A DNA stretch of 7,960 bases from Colimorpha sp045642445 (GTDB taxonomy: Bacteria; Bacteroidota; Bacteroidia; Bacteroidales; P3). Each line of letters opens with the position of its first letter. Positions within the stretch are counted from its first letter, which is position 1. Location of the stretch: contig JAZUIX010000103.1 in NCBI GenBank assembly GCA_045642445.1, positions 1 to 7,960 on the forward strand. Reading direction: 5' to 3'. Under the pieces are notes generated by a model. That model searched no databases and was not told the origin of the DNA. It worked only from the letters and a program-made list of their open reading frames with translations. The position numbers and the translations under genes are program-made. Below are positions 1 through 6,031 of the stretch, one piece after another.

Positions 1-150
1 GGAACAGATTGTTGAGCGGAACGAGGGAGTGTAGCGGGCTACATGACCGAGTGACAAACAGCAAGATGACCAAAAACGGCCAAAATCACAGAAAAGTATA
101 TTTTCAAAATATTTCATGTTTACGTTGAATTTATAGAACCCACCTTTAAT
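1..150 (-). other. Left-edge segment downstream of lpxK; possible partial reading frame, unidentified
   Basis: No gene is recognised here. On the minus strand a frame opens at ATG 151-153, directly after the lpxK stop, or at a second ATG at 110-112, and stays open to the window edge (about 50 codons). Its translation is rich in Cys, Ser and aromatics and resembles no enzyme I know. In several Bacteroidales a purine nucleoside phosphorylase follows lpxK, but the residues do not look like the start of one. The segment contains a small palindrome at 32-45 (TGTAGC, GG, GCTACA). It may be a non-coding or repeat-derived spacer instead. Only a longer sequence would settle this. Confidence 0.25.
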
Positions 151-153
151 CAT

Positions 154-1251
154 TTACCAATCGAAAGAGGCGTTTTGCATACGGTTGAGGAACATAACGT
201 TCTCCTTGATACTATTGATGATAGTTTTATCAAAGTTGTATTCGTCGGTTTGATGTATGCGCACTTCGATAGGCAAAACATAGATGGGAAGACCCTCCAT
301 GGCGGGATCTCCCACCAGTTCGCGCAGACGGGCAGCATCCTTCTCGGTGGTGAGGATAACCTTGCGGTCGCCCTTCAACTGGTCGAAACTCTTGCGAATA
401 TGTTTCAAATCGGAAGCGGTGTAGCGATGGTGGTCGGCATATCTCATAGGCTCTATCTGACACTGCGACTGCACATATTGGCACATACTCTCGGGATGCG
501 CTATGCCGGTAAGCAGCAATACACTGTCGAGGGTATTCAGCGGCAACGGATGCCCACCCATCAAGGGCATGGGTTCGCAATAATGGATATAGCTGAAAAA
601 CACCTTCTGATAAGGCTGCAACTTGAGGTCTTCGATGATGGTGTGCTTCTCAATAGGATTGAGTTTCTCGGGCGATTTGGTGACGATGATGATATTGGCA
701 CGACGACGGGCACTACGGTGTTCGCGCAAATTGCCAAAAGGCATAATCCTGTCCTTGAAGAAAGGATTGTCGTATTCGGTAAGCAGAATATTGACCGTCG
801 GTTTGACATAACGATGCTGATAAGAATCGTCCAAAATTATCACTTGAGGAGGCTCCTTCATCTGCAACAGCCGGTCAATACCTTCCAGCCGTTTTTCACA
901 TACAGCCACAGTGACTGCGGGGTGTTTCTGTGCCACCATGGCAGGCTCATCGCCCAGAACATTTGCATCGTGATGACCATCGTCGATTTGGAAGCCGCGA
1001 CTTTTGCGCTTATATCCACGGCTGAGCAATACGGTGCGGTATTGATCGGCAACCATTTTTAGCAAATACTCCGCATGAGGAGTCTTACCAGCACCTCCGG
1101 CACAAATATTGCCCACCCCGATAGTGGTGACCTGCGGGGCAACCTGCTTTTTGATGCCTGAGTTGAAAAGGAAGTTTCGAAAACGTACTCCAATAGAGTA
1201 CCACATAGTCAGTGGGGAAAAAATCCAAGAAACAGTTTTGCGAAAGGACAT
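154..1251 (-). CDS. lpxK: Tetraacyldisaccharide 4'-kinase (lipid A kinase)
   Basis: LpxK transfers the gamma-phosphate of ATP to the 4' position of the tetraacyl-disaccharide-1-phosphate to make lipid IVA, the sixth step of the Raetz lipid A pathway, at the cytoplasmic face of the inner membrane. The 365-residue protein has a hydrophobic/basic N-terminal stretch (about residues 8-30) suited to membrane association. A P-loop of the LpxK type, VGNICAGGAGKTP, lies at 46-58; the usual GGTGKTP has Ala in place of Thr here. Other family motifs are GDEP at 100-103, DDSYQHR at 141-147 (family DD-x-x-QHR, catalytic Asp region) and LRE at 175-177. The length is normal for Bacteroidota. The start at 1251 is supported by the position of the N-terminal segment and by a promoter just upstream. 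The protein reads as intact. The gene is divergent from perR and functionally unrelated to it. Confidence 0.95.
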   Translation of the reverse strand: MSFRKTVSWIFSPLTMWYSIGVRFRNFLFNSGIKKQVAPQVTTIGVGNICAGGAGKTPHAEYLLKMVADQYRTVLLSRGYKRKSRGFQIDDGHHDANVLGDEPAMVAQKHPAVTVAVCEKRLEGIDRLLQMKEPPQVIILDDSYQHRYVKPTVNILLTEYDNPFFKDRIMPFGNLREHRSARRRANIIIVTKSPEKLNPIEKHTIIEDLKLQPYQKVFFSYIHYCEPMPLMGGHPLPLNTLDSVLLLTGIAHPESMCQYVQSQCQIEPMRYADHHRYTASDLKHIRKSFDQLKGDRKVILTTEKDAARLRELVGDPAMEGLPIYVLPIEVRIHQTDEYNFDKTIINSIKENVMFLNRMQNASFDW

Positions 1252-1271
1252 ATTCTTCTAAATTGATTATT

Positions 1272-1305
1272 AAGAATCTGTGAATGGTTCTCGATTCACA
1301 ATCTT
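1272..1305 (-). promoter_or_regulatory. Hairpin or operator-like inverted repeat in the lpxK leader
   Basis: TGTGAAT (1279-1285) and ATTCACA (1294-1300) form a perfect 7-bp inverted repeat around an 8-base loop. Imperfect flanking matches (AAGA at 1272-1275 with TCTT at 1302-1305) lengthen the symmetry. It lies at or just after the predicted lpxK transcription start, so it could be an operator or a 5' UTR hairpin. No T-run follows it, so it is not a terminator. Confidence 0.4.
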
Positions 1306-1308
1306 TTG

Positions 1309-1316
1309 CAAAAATA
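1309..1316 (-). promoter_or_regulatory. Probable -7 element of the lpxK promoter
   Basis: Read on the minus strand this is TATTTTTG, matching the Bacteroidota -7 consensus TAnnTTTG, about 58 bases before the lpxK start codon. A convincing -33 TTG at the expected distance is not visible, so the assignment rests on the -7 match and the position. Confidence 0.5.
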
Positions 1317-1370
1317 CGAAAAAACATTGAATTTAATATTTATTTTTTACTCAATTTGAAAAAATAATCG

Positions 1371-1378
1371 TATCTTTG
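1371..1378 (+). promoter_or_regulatory. -7 element of the perR operon promoter
   Basis: TATCTTTG is an exact fit to the Bacteroidota TAnnTTTG element and lies 63 bases before the perR ATG. The -33 region (around 1340-1352) is T-rich but has no clean TTTG. Transcription would start near 1384-1388, so the PerR box at 1393-1407 lies immediately downstream of the start. Confidence 0.65.
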
Positions 1379-1392
1379 CAATTGATAAAAAA

Positions 1393-1407
1393 TTGTAATG
1401 ATTACAA
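1393..1407 (+). promoter_or_regulatory. PerR box (autoregulatory operator)
   Basis: TTGTAAT-G-ATTACAA is a perfect 7-1-7 palindrome. It differs from the Bacillus subtilis PerR box consensus TTATAATnATTATAA only by one symmetric change in each arm. It lies between the promoter -7 element and the perR start codon, where a bound repressor would block initiation or early elongation. This is the expected place for autoregulation of perR and co-regulation of the four genes that follow. Confidence 0.8.
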
Positions 1408-1441
1408 ATTTTTGCTGTAAACAACTGATTTTAGGCATACA

Positions 1442-1855
1442 ATGATAAATATTAGAGAGTATTTGATAAGTAAAGGGGTGCATCCTTCACAACAAAGATT
1501 AGCCATCATGGACTATCTGATGAAGCATCGCACACACCCTACAGCCGATGAAATTTTCACCGCCCTCCAGCCTTCTATGCCTACCCTTTCGCGTACCACG
1601 GTTTACAACACCCTGAAAGTTTTGGTCGAACACAACGCCATTCTGAACATCAACATCGAGGAGAAGAACGCCCGTTTCGACGGCTGCACCGACAATCATG
1701 CCCATTTCCTCTGCGAGCAATGTGGCGCCATCTACGACATCGACCTGCCCGAATCCCCCCTATCCGATAATTCGAGTTTGGCCGATTTCGACATAACAAG
1801 TACACAAATATATTTTAAAGGCCTCTGTCCAAAATGCAAAACACACGTCAAATAA
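1442..1855 (+). CDS. perR: Fur-family peroxide-responsive transcriptional repressor PerR
   Basis: A 137-residue Fur-family regulator with an N-terminal winged helix (about 1-75, recognition helix near TLSRTTVYNTL at 48-58) and a C-terminal dimerisation domain. The PerR regulatory metal site is complete by spacing against B. subtilis PerR: H32, D80, H86, H88 and D99 correspond to H37, D85, H91, H93 and D104. The His residues at 32 and 86 are those oxidised by H2O2 when Fe(II) is bound. The structural zinc site is C91/C94 and C129/C132. The Asp at the 104-equivalent position favours a peroxide sensor over a Fur iron sensor. The gene heads an oxidative-stress operon and a PerR box precedes it. 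Its last 22 bases overlap the start of fprA, suggesting translational coupling. Confidence 0.93.
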   Translation: MINIREYLISKGVHPSQQRLAIMDYLMKHRTHPTADEIFTALQPSMPTLSRTTVYNTLKVLVEHNAILNINIEEKNARFDGCTDNHAHFLCEQCGAIYDIDLPESPLSDNSSLADFDITSTQIYFKGLCPKCKTHVK

Positions 1856-3033
1856 ACAACGACCTCATCTATGTCGGCGCCAGCGACCGCCGCTTGAACC
1901 TCTTTGAGAACATCTACCCCATTCCGCGGGGAGTATCTTACAACAGCTATCTCTTGCTTGACGAAAAAACCACGCTGCTCGACACCACCGATGCCGCCGT
2001 GGCACCCCAGTTTTTCAACAACGTGGCCTACGCCCTTCAAGGACGCAAACTTGACTACTTGGTGGTAAACCACATGGAGCCAGACCATTGCAGCCTTATT
2101 GAAGACATTGTGATGCGCTACCCTGAGGTAACCATCGTCACCAACGCCAAAGCCGCCAACATGATACGCCAGTTCTTCACTTTCGACCTCGACAGCCGCT
2201 TGACCATCGTGGCCGAAGGCGACACCCTCTGCACTGGCCGCCACACCCTCACTTTTGTCATGGCCCCTATGGTGCACTGGCCCGAAGCCATGGTCACTTA
2301 CGACACCCTCGACAAGGTGTTGTTCTCGGCCGATGCTTTCGGCACTTTCGGAGCCCTCAACGGCAACATCTTTGCCGATGAAATAGATTTCGACCGCGAC
2401 TGGCTCGACGATGCACGCCGCTACTTTATCAACATTGTTGGCAAATACGGTGTGCCGGTGCAGACCTTGCTCAAAAAAGCCGCCGCCATCGACATCCAAA
2501 CCATCTGCCCGCTCCATGGTCCCATTTGGAGAAGCAACCTCGGCTACCTGATCGAAAAATACGACCTTTGGAGCCGCTATGAGCCCGAACAACGAGGGGT
2601 GGTCATCATCTATGCCAGCATCTACGGCCACACCGCTGCAGCTGCCGAAAAGACAGCCTCGCTCCTGGCCGACCGTGGCATACGCAACATCGCCATGTAC
2701 GATGCCAGCCAGACACATGTCAGCCAACTGGTGAGCGAATGTTTCCGTTTCAGCCATGTAATACTTGCTGCCGCCACCTACAACGCCGGCATCTTCACCC
2801 CAATGGAGAACCTGCTTGCCGACCTCAAAGCCCACAACTGGCAACACCGTCATGTGGCCATCATCGAAAACGGCACTTGGGCCCCCACCTGCGGCAAACA
2901 GATGCGTGACATGCTCGCAACAATGAAGGACATCACCGTGCTGGGCGACAACATCACCCTCAAATCGGCCCTCAAGGATTCACAAGCCGACGAACTCAAC
3001 CACTTGGCTGACATTATAGTCAATCATTTTTAA
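1834..3033 (+). CDS. fprA: Flavodiiron protein (O2/NO reductase), class A
   Basis: A soluble 399-residue flavodiiron protein that reduces O2 to water and/or NO to N2O, protecting anaerobes. The N-terminal metallo-beta-lactamase-like domain (about 1-250) carries every diiron ligand: H80, E82, D84, H85, H148, D167 and H228. The spacings H-x-E-x-D-H-x62-H-x18-D-x60-H are exactly those of the family. The C-terminal flavodoxin domain (about 254-399) has the FMN phosphate loop YASIYGHT at 260-267. There is no C-terminal rubredoxin or reductase extension, so it is the simple class A form and needs an external donor; the flavin reductase-rubredoxin encoded next fits that role. The start overlaps perR by 22 bases, and no later Met would keep the N-terminal beta strand. 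Whether O2 or NO is the main substrate cannot be read from sequence. Confidence 0.94.
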   Translation: MQNTRQINNDLIYVGASDRRLNLFENIYPIPRGVSYNSYLLLDEKTTLLDTTDAAVAPQFFNNVAYALQGRKLDYLVVNHMEPDHCSLIEDIVMRYPEVTIVTNAKAANMIRQFFTFDLDSRLTIVAEGDTLCTGRHTLTFVMAPMVHWPEAMVTYDTLDKVLFSADAFGTFGALNGNIFADEIDFDRDWLDDARRYFINIVGKYGVPVQTLLKKAAAIDIQTICPLHGPIWRSNLGYLIEKYDLWSRYEPEQRGVVIIYASIYGHTAAAAEKTASLLADRGIRNIAMYDASQTHVSQLVSECFRFSHVILAAATYNAGIFTPMENLLADLKAHNWQHRHVAIIENGTWAPTCGKQMRDMLATMKDITVLGDNITLKSALKDSQADELNHLADIIVNHF

Positions 3034-3054
3034 CCAAATAAACACCAACCAACT

Positions 3055-3678
3055 ATGGAAAACATCAACACCAACGCTCTGCGCAACATCGGCTATGGAC
3101 TTTATGTCCTCACTGCACGTGAAAACGACAAGGACAATGGCTGCATCATCAATGTTTGCCAGCAAGTAACCGACTCGCCCCTACAAATCATGATCGCAGT
3201 GAACAAAAAAAATCTCACCCACGACATGATTCTCCGCACGGGCCGTTTCAACATCTCGGTGCTTACCGAAGAAGCCCCCTTCAAAGTGTTCCAACATTTC
3301 GGACTGCAAAGCGGTCGCGATGTGAACAAATTTGAAAACTGCGACACCGAAGTGCGCGCCCAAAACGGCATCCGCTATCTTCCCCGTTACATCAACGCCT
3401 ATTTCAGCGCCGTAATGAAACACTCCGTCGACTTGGGCAGCCACACCATGATCGTTGCCGAAGTAACCGAGGCTGCACACATAAGCGACATTCCCTCGGT
3501 TACCTACTCCTACTACCACCAAAACATCAAACCCAAGCCGGCACCCACAACCACAGGCAAAAGCCGCTGGGTGTGCCAGATATGCGGCTATGTGTATGAA
3601 GGCGAAAACATGCCCGACGACTTCATCTGCCCGCTATGCAAACACGGCAAAGCCGATTTCGTGAAAATGACCAATTAA
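3055..3678 (+). CDS. hrb: Flavin reductase-rubredoxin fusion (Hrb-like electron donor to FprA)
   Basis: A 207-residue fusion. Residues 1-160 are a flavin reductase-like FMN-binding domain (N-terminal NALRNIGYGLYVLT and NISVLTEE near 66-73 are typical of the split-barrel fold). After a Lys/Pro/Thr linker (about 158-171) comes a small rubredoxin module with iron ligands C174, C177, C192 and C195. This matches the domain order of the high-molecular-weight rubredoxin of Moorella thermoacetica, which passes electrons from NADH to FprA; the position directly after fprA (21-base gap) agrees. The module is oddly short: 14 residues separate the two Cys pairs, against 29 in classical rubredoxin, which resembles the rubrerythrin-type domain. 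Use of NADH rather than NADPH or another donor is inferred from the family. Confidence 0.88.
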   Translation: MENINTNALRNIGYGLYVLTARENDKDNGCIINVCQQVTDSPLQIMIAVNKKNLTHDMILRTGRFNISVLTEEAPFKVFQHFGLQSGRDVNKFENCDTEVRAQNGIRYLPRYINAYFSAVMKHSVDLGSHTMIVAEVTEAAHISDIPSVTYSYYHQNIKPKPAPTTTGKSRWVCQICGYVYEGENMPDDFICPLCKHGKADFVKMTN

Positions 3679-3708
3679 TATATTTATCAACCTATAACAC
3701 TCAATATT

Positions 3709-4224
3709 ATGCTAAACAAAAAAGTTACCGATTTACTCAACGAGCAGATAAACAAAGAATTTTACTCTGCCTATCTCTACTTGGATATGAACAACTATTT
3801 CCAGGCCCGCGGTCTTGCCGGTTTCGCCAACTGGTACAAAATCCAGGCCCAGGAAGAACGCGACCACGCCATGCTCTTCTACCAGTATCTCCAAAACAAC
3901 GACTGCCCCGTCACCCTTGATGCCATCGCCAAACCCGACAAAGAGTTCAAGTGCGACATGGATGTCCTCAAAGCAGGTCTCGCCCACGAAGAGTATGTCA
4001 CCTCGCTCATCAACAATATCTACGCTGCTGCCTACGAAGTGAAAGACTTCCGCACCATGCAGTTCCTCGACTGGTTCATCAAAGAGCAAGGCGAAGAAGA
4101 GACCAACGCCCGCGACATGATCACCAAGATGGAACTCTTCGGCAACGACCCCAAGAGCCTCTACATGCTCAACCAGGAACTCGCCACCCGCGTCTACACC
4201 GCCCCAAGCCTCGTACTCGACTAA
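3709..4224 (+). CDS. ftnA: Bacterial non-haem ferritin
   Basis: A 171-residue ferritin that oxidises Fe(II) and stores it as a mineral inside a 24-subunit shell. The ferroxidase residues line up with Escherichia coli FtnA at identical numbers: E17, E50, H53, E94, Q127 and E130. Length and four-helix pattern are normal and there is no haem-ligand motif suggesting bacterioferritin. It is the fourth gene of the PerR-headed operon, 30 bases after the reductase gene, with no promoter motif in the gap. In this context its job is probably to remove free iron during peroxide stress, limiting hydroxyl radical formation. It is close in type to the ferritins of Bacteroides and Prevotella. The symbol ftnA is used by family; ftn is also used in this phylum. 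Confidence 0.94.
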   Translation: MLNKKVTDLLNEQINKEFYSAYLYLDMNNYFQARGLAGFANWYKIQAQEERDHAMLFYQYLQNNDCPVTLDAIAKPDKEFKCDMDVLKAGLAHEEYVTSLINNIYAAAYEVKDFRTMQFLDWFIKEQGEEETNARDMITKMELFGNDPKSLYMLNQELATRVYTAPSLVLD

Positions 4225-4255
4225 TACTTATTATTAACATAATACACAATAAACA

Positions 4256-4795
4256 ATGAAAAAATACATCTGCCCCGTCTGTGGTTACGTCCACGAAGGC
4301 GAAACCATGCCCGAGAAATGCCCCGTTTGCGGCAAACCTATGCAGGAAATGAAAGAAGACACCCTCACCTGGGCTGCCGAACACGTTGTCGGAGTGGCCA
4401 AAGGTGCCCGTGAAGACATCCTCGACGACCTCCGCGCCAACTTCAACGGTGAATGCACCGAAGTAGGCATGTACCTTGCCATGGCCCGCGTGGCTCACCG
4501 CGAGGGTTATCCCGAAATCGGACTCTACTGGGAGAAAGCCGCCTACGAAGAGGCCGAACATGCTGCCAAATTTGCCGAACTCCTCGGCGAAGTCATCACC
4601 GACAGCACCGCCCAGAACCTCAAAATGCGCATTGAAGCCGAGAACGGTGCCACCATGGGCAAGACCGACCTGGCTCGTCGTGCCAAAGAACTCGGCCTCG
4701 ACGCCATTCACGACACCGTCCACGAGATGGCTCGCGACGAAGCCCGCCACGGCAAAGCCTTCGAAGGTCTCTACAAACGCTACTTTGGGAAATAA
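4256..4795 (+). CDS. rbr: Reverse-type rubrerythrin (NADH-linked peroxidase)
   Basis: A 179-residue rubrerythrin that reduces H2O2 (and possibly O2) to water. The iron-sulphur module comes first: CPVCGY and CPVC give ligands C6, C9, C22 and C25 with 12 residues between pairs. The diiron four-helix domain follows (about 38-179), with Glu/His motifs E66-x-x-E69, E98-x-x-E101-H102, the E127/E129 region and E162-x-x-H165. In classical rubrerythrins the rubredoxin-like part is C-terminal; this order matches the 'reverse rubrerythrins' studied in Clostridium acetobutylicum, which are strongly induced by oxygen and peroxide. It ends the operon, 31 bases after ferritin and just before a strong terminator. 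The rubredoxin-bearing flavin reductase upstream is a plausible electron donor; this pairing is inference. Confidence 0.93.
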   Translation: MKKYICPVCGYVHEGETMPEKCPVCGKPMQEMKEDTLTWAAEHVVGVAKGAREDILDDLRANFNGECTEVGMYLAMARVAHREGYPEIGLYWEKAAYEEAEHAAKFAELLGEVITDSTAQNLKMRIEAENGATMGKTDLARRAKELGLDAIHDTVHEMARDEARHGKAFEGLYKRYFGK

Positions 4796-4813
4796 TCCAA
4801 TATTCCAGCACAC

Positions 4814-4845
4814 AAAAAGGCCGCCTCTTTTGGGCGGTCTTTTTT
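4814..4845. terminator. Bidirectional Rho-independent terminator between convergent transcripts
   Basis: GGCCGCC (4819-4825) pairs with GGCGGTC (4833-4839) around a 7-base loop, giving a 7-bp stem with one G-T wobble. A T-run (4840-4845) follows on the plus strand, and an A-run (4814-4818) serves as the T-run for the minus strand. It ends the perR-rbr operon and can also stop the nuclease transcript that arrives from the right. Confidence 0.9.
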
Positions 4846-4865
4846 ATATAGAATAGGTCCAAATC

Positions 4866-6029
4866 TCAGCGGTTGCCTTTGCTTCGATTGTGGGTCTTGC
4901 AAAGCATTTGGCAGTTTGAGGGGTCGGTACTTCCACCATGGCTCCAAGCCGTAACGTGGTCGGCCTCCATATCTTTCATGTCCCAAATCTTGGTGCGGTT
5001 ATTGTCGTGCCCCATAGCACAATAAGGACAGTTGCTCTCCCCATTAGCCTTGGCCTCATCTGTCTGTTTCTTATAGGTGGCTCGCTTGGTGCTCTCTTCA
5101 AAAATGCGGATGTCCAATAATTCGGGGTGTTGCTCCCCTCCAAGCAAATATTCATAGATGCCTCGGCGGTTTTTCACATAGGCATCGCCATACAACTCCT
5201 GTACCCGATGGTTGAGCCGCTGATGATCATAAGGCTGGCTGTGGAAACGCTCGTACAGGTCACCCCAATCAAGGCCGCACATCTCCTTTTCGGGGCTATC
5301 GAAAAGACCGTCCACCCAATCTATCACCGAGTCGAAATAAGTCTTCAACTCATTGATATTATTATCGTAGCGGTGTATTGCCATATAGTTCTCAATATTA
5401 TCCTCATTCTTAGCCACCCATTGTAGGGCGATGTGGAGAATGTCCTGACGCTTCACGTCGCCTTTGATGTAGGTGCACCATTTCTGAATATTGGCGTTGT
5501 GAGAGTTGGAGAAGACCTCTTTGGCACAGCTGACGAAGGAACCCGAATAGACGGCGTTGAGGATTTCTTGCTGTTTCAGTTGGATGCCATAAATGTTGAT
5601 GGTACGGAACCAATCTTTTATCTCCATTTCTTCGCCTGCACATTCATACACCAACAACTGCTTCTGGTTGATGCGTTCTTGCAGCTCTGGAGGCAAACTT
5701 GAGAAATACTGCTCCATGCCGTTCTTGTCTTTGATGGCGAACTTGCCTTTCACGAAGCGTCCAATACTGGTAATACGCTGCTGACCGTCAAGCACCTCCA
5801 GTTTGTCGCCGACCTTGTTGAAATAGATGAGGCCGAGAGGATAACCTTTGAGGATGGAGTCGATGACGGCCACGTCGTGCTTGCCGTCGTTATAGATATA
5901 GTGGCGCTGGTACTCGGGCTGGATGGTGAGCCTGCCATTCAAGCCATAGAGACCCTTACCCTCCAATTCGTTATAGACGAAACCCTCGCAGATTTGTGCC
6001 ACGGTGTATTGCTTCAGTTCTGTCTTCAT
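4866..6029 (-). CDS. DUF262 (ParB/GmrS-like) domain protein with C-terminal HNH nuclease
   Basis: With the start chosen here the protein has 387 residues. The N-terminal DUF262 region (about 8-160) has the motif IQPEYQR at 36-42 and DGQQR at 81-85, the signature of the ParB/Srx-like nucleotide-hydrolysing fold seen in GmrS, SspE and similar defence proteins. The middle (about 160-330) is helical and unassigned. The C-terminus is a McrA-like HNH nuclease: zinc-type C334-x-x-C337, DH at 357-358, N372, C373, C377 and HN at 380-381. This replaces the DUF1524 domain usual in GmrSD-type enzymes. The start at 6029 is 2 bases after the methyltransferase stop and gives a normal N-terminus; an ATG at 6071 would add 14 residues and overlap the methyltransferase by 40 bases. 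It is probably the cleaving partner of the adjacent methyltransferase; the target is unknown. Confidence 0.85.
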   Translation of the reverse strand: MKTELKQYTVAQICEGFVYNELEGKGLYGLNGRLTIQPEYQRHYIYNDGKHDVAVIDSILKGYPLGLIYFNKVGDKLEVLDGQQRITSIGRFVKGKFAIKDKNGMEQYFSSLPPELQERINQKQLLVYECAGEEMEIKDWFRTINIYGIQLKQQEILNAVYSGSFVSCAKEVFSNSHNANIQKWCTYIKGDVKRQDILHIALQWVAKNEDNIENYMAIHRYDNNINELKTYFDSVIDWVDGLFDSPEKEMCGLDWGDLYERFHSQPYDHQRLNHRVQELYGDAYVKNRRGIYEYLLGGEQHPELLDIRIFEESTKRATYKKQTDEAKANGESNCPYCAMGHDNNRTKIWDMKDMEADHVTAWSHGGSTDPSNCQMLCKTHNRSKGNR

Positions 6030-6031
6030 AT

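Noticed and set aside
175..1062. A 295-codon open frame on the plus strand within lpxK
   Set aside because: It lies opposite lpxK, which carries complete family motifs; the plus-strand product shows no recognisable domain and no start signal.
1393..1407. Fur box rather than PerR box
   Set aside because: The 7-1-7 spacing and TTGTAAT arms fit PerR better, and the adjacent regulator has the PerR-type Asp at the 104-equivalent position; a Fur role is not fully excluded.
1732..2853. A 373-codon open frame on the minus strand opposite fprA
   Set aside because: It is the antisense shadow of a gene with all flavodiiron ligands; its translation is Val/Gly/His-rich with no domain, as expected from the complement of this codon usage.
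4169..4813. Long minus-strand frame opposite rubrerythrin
   Set aside because: Shadow frame of the conserved rubrerythrin gene; low-complexity Phe/Val/Gly product that crosses the terminator.
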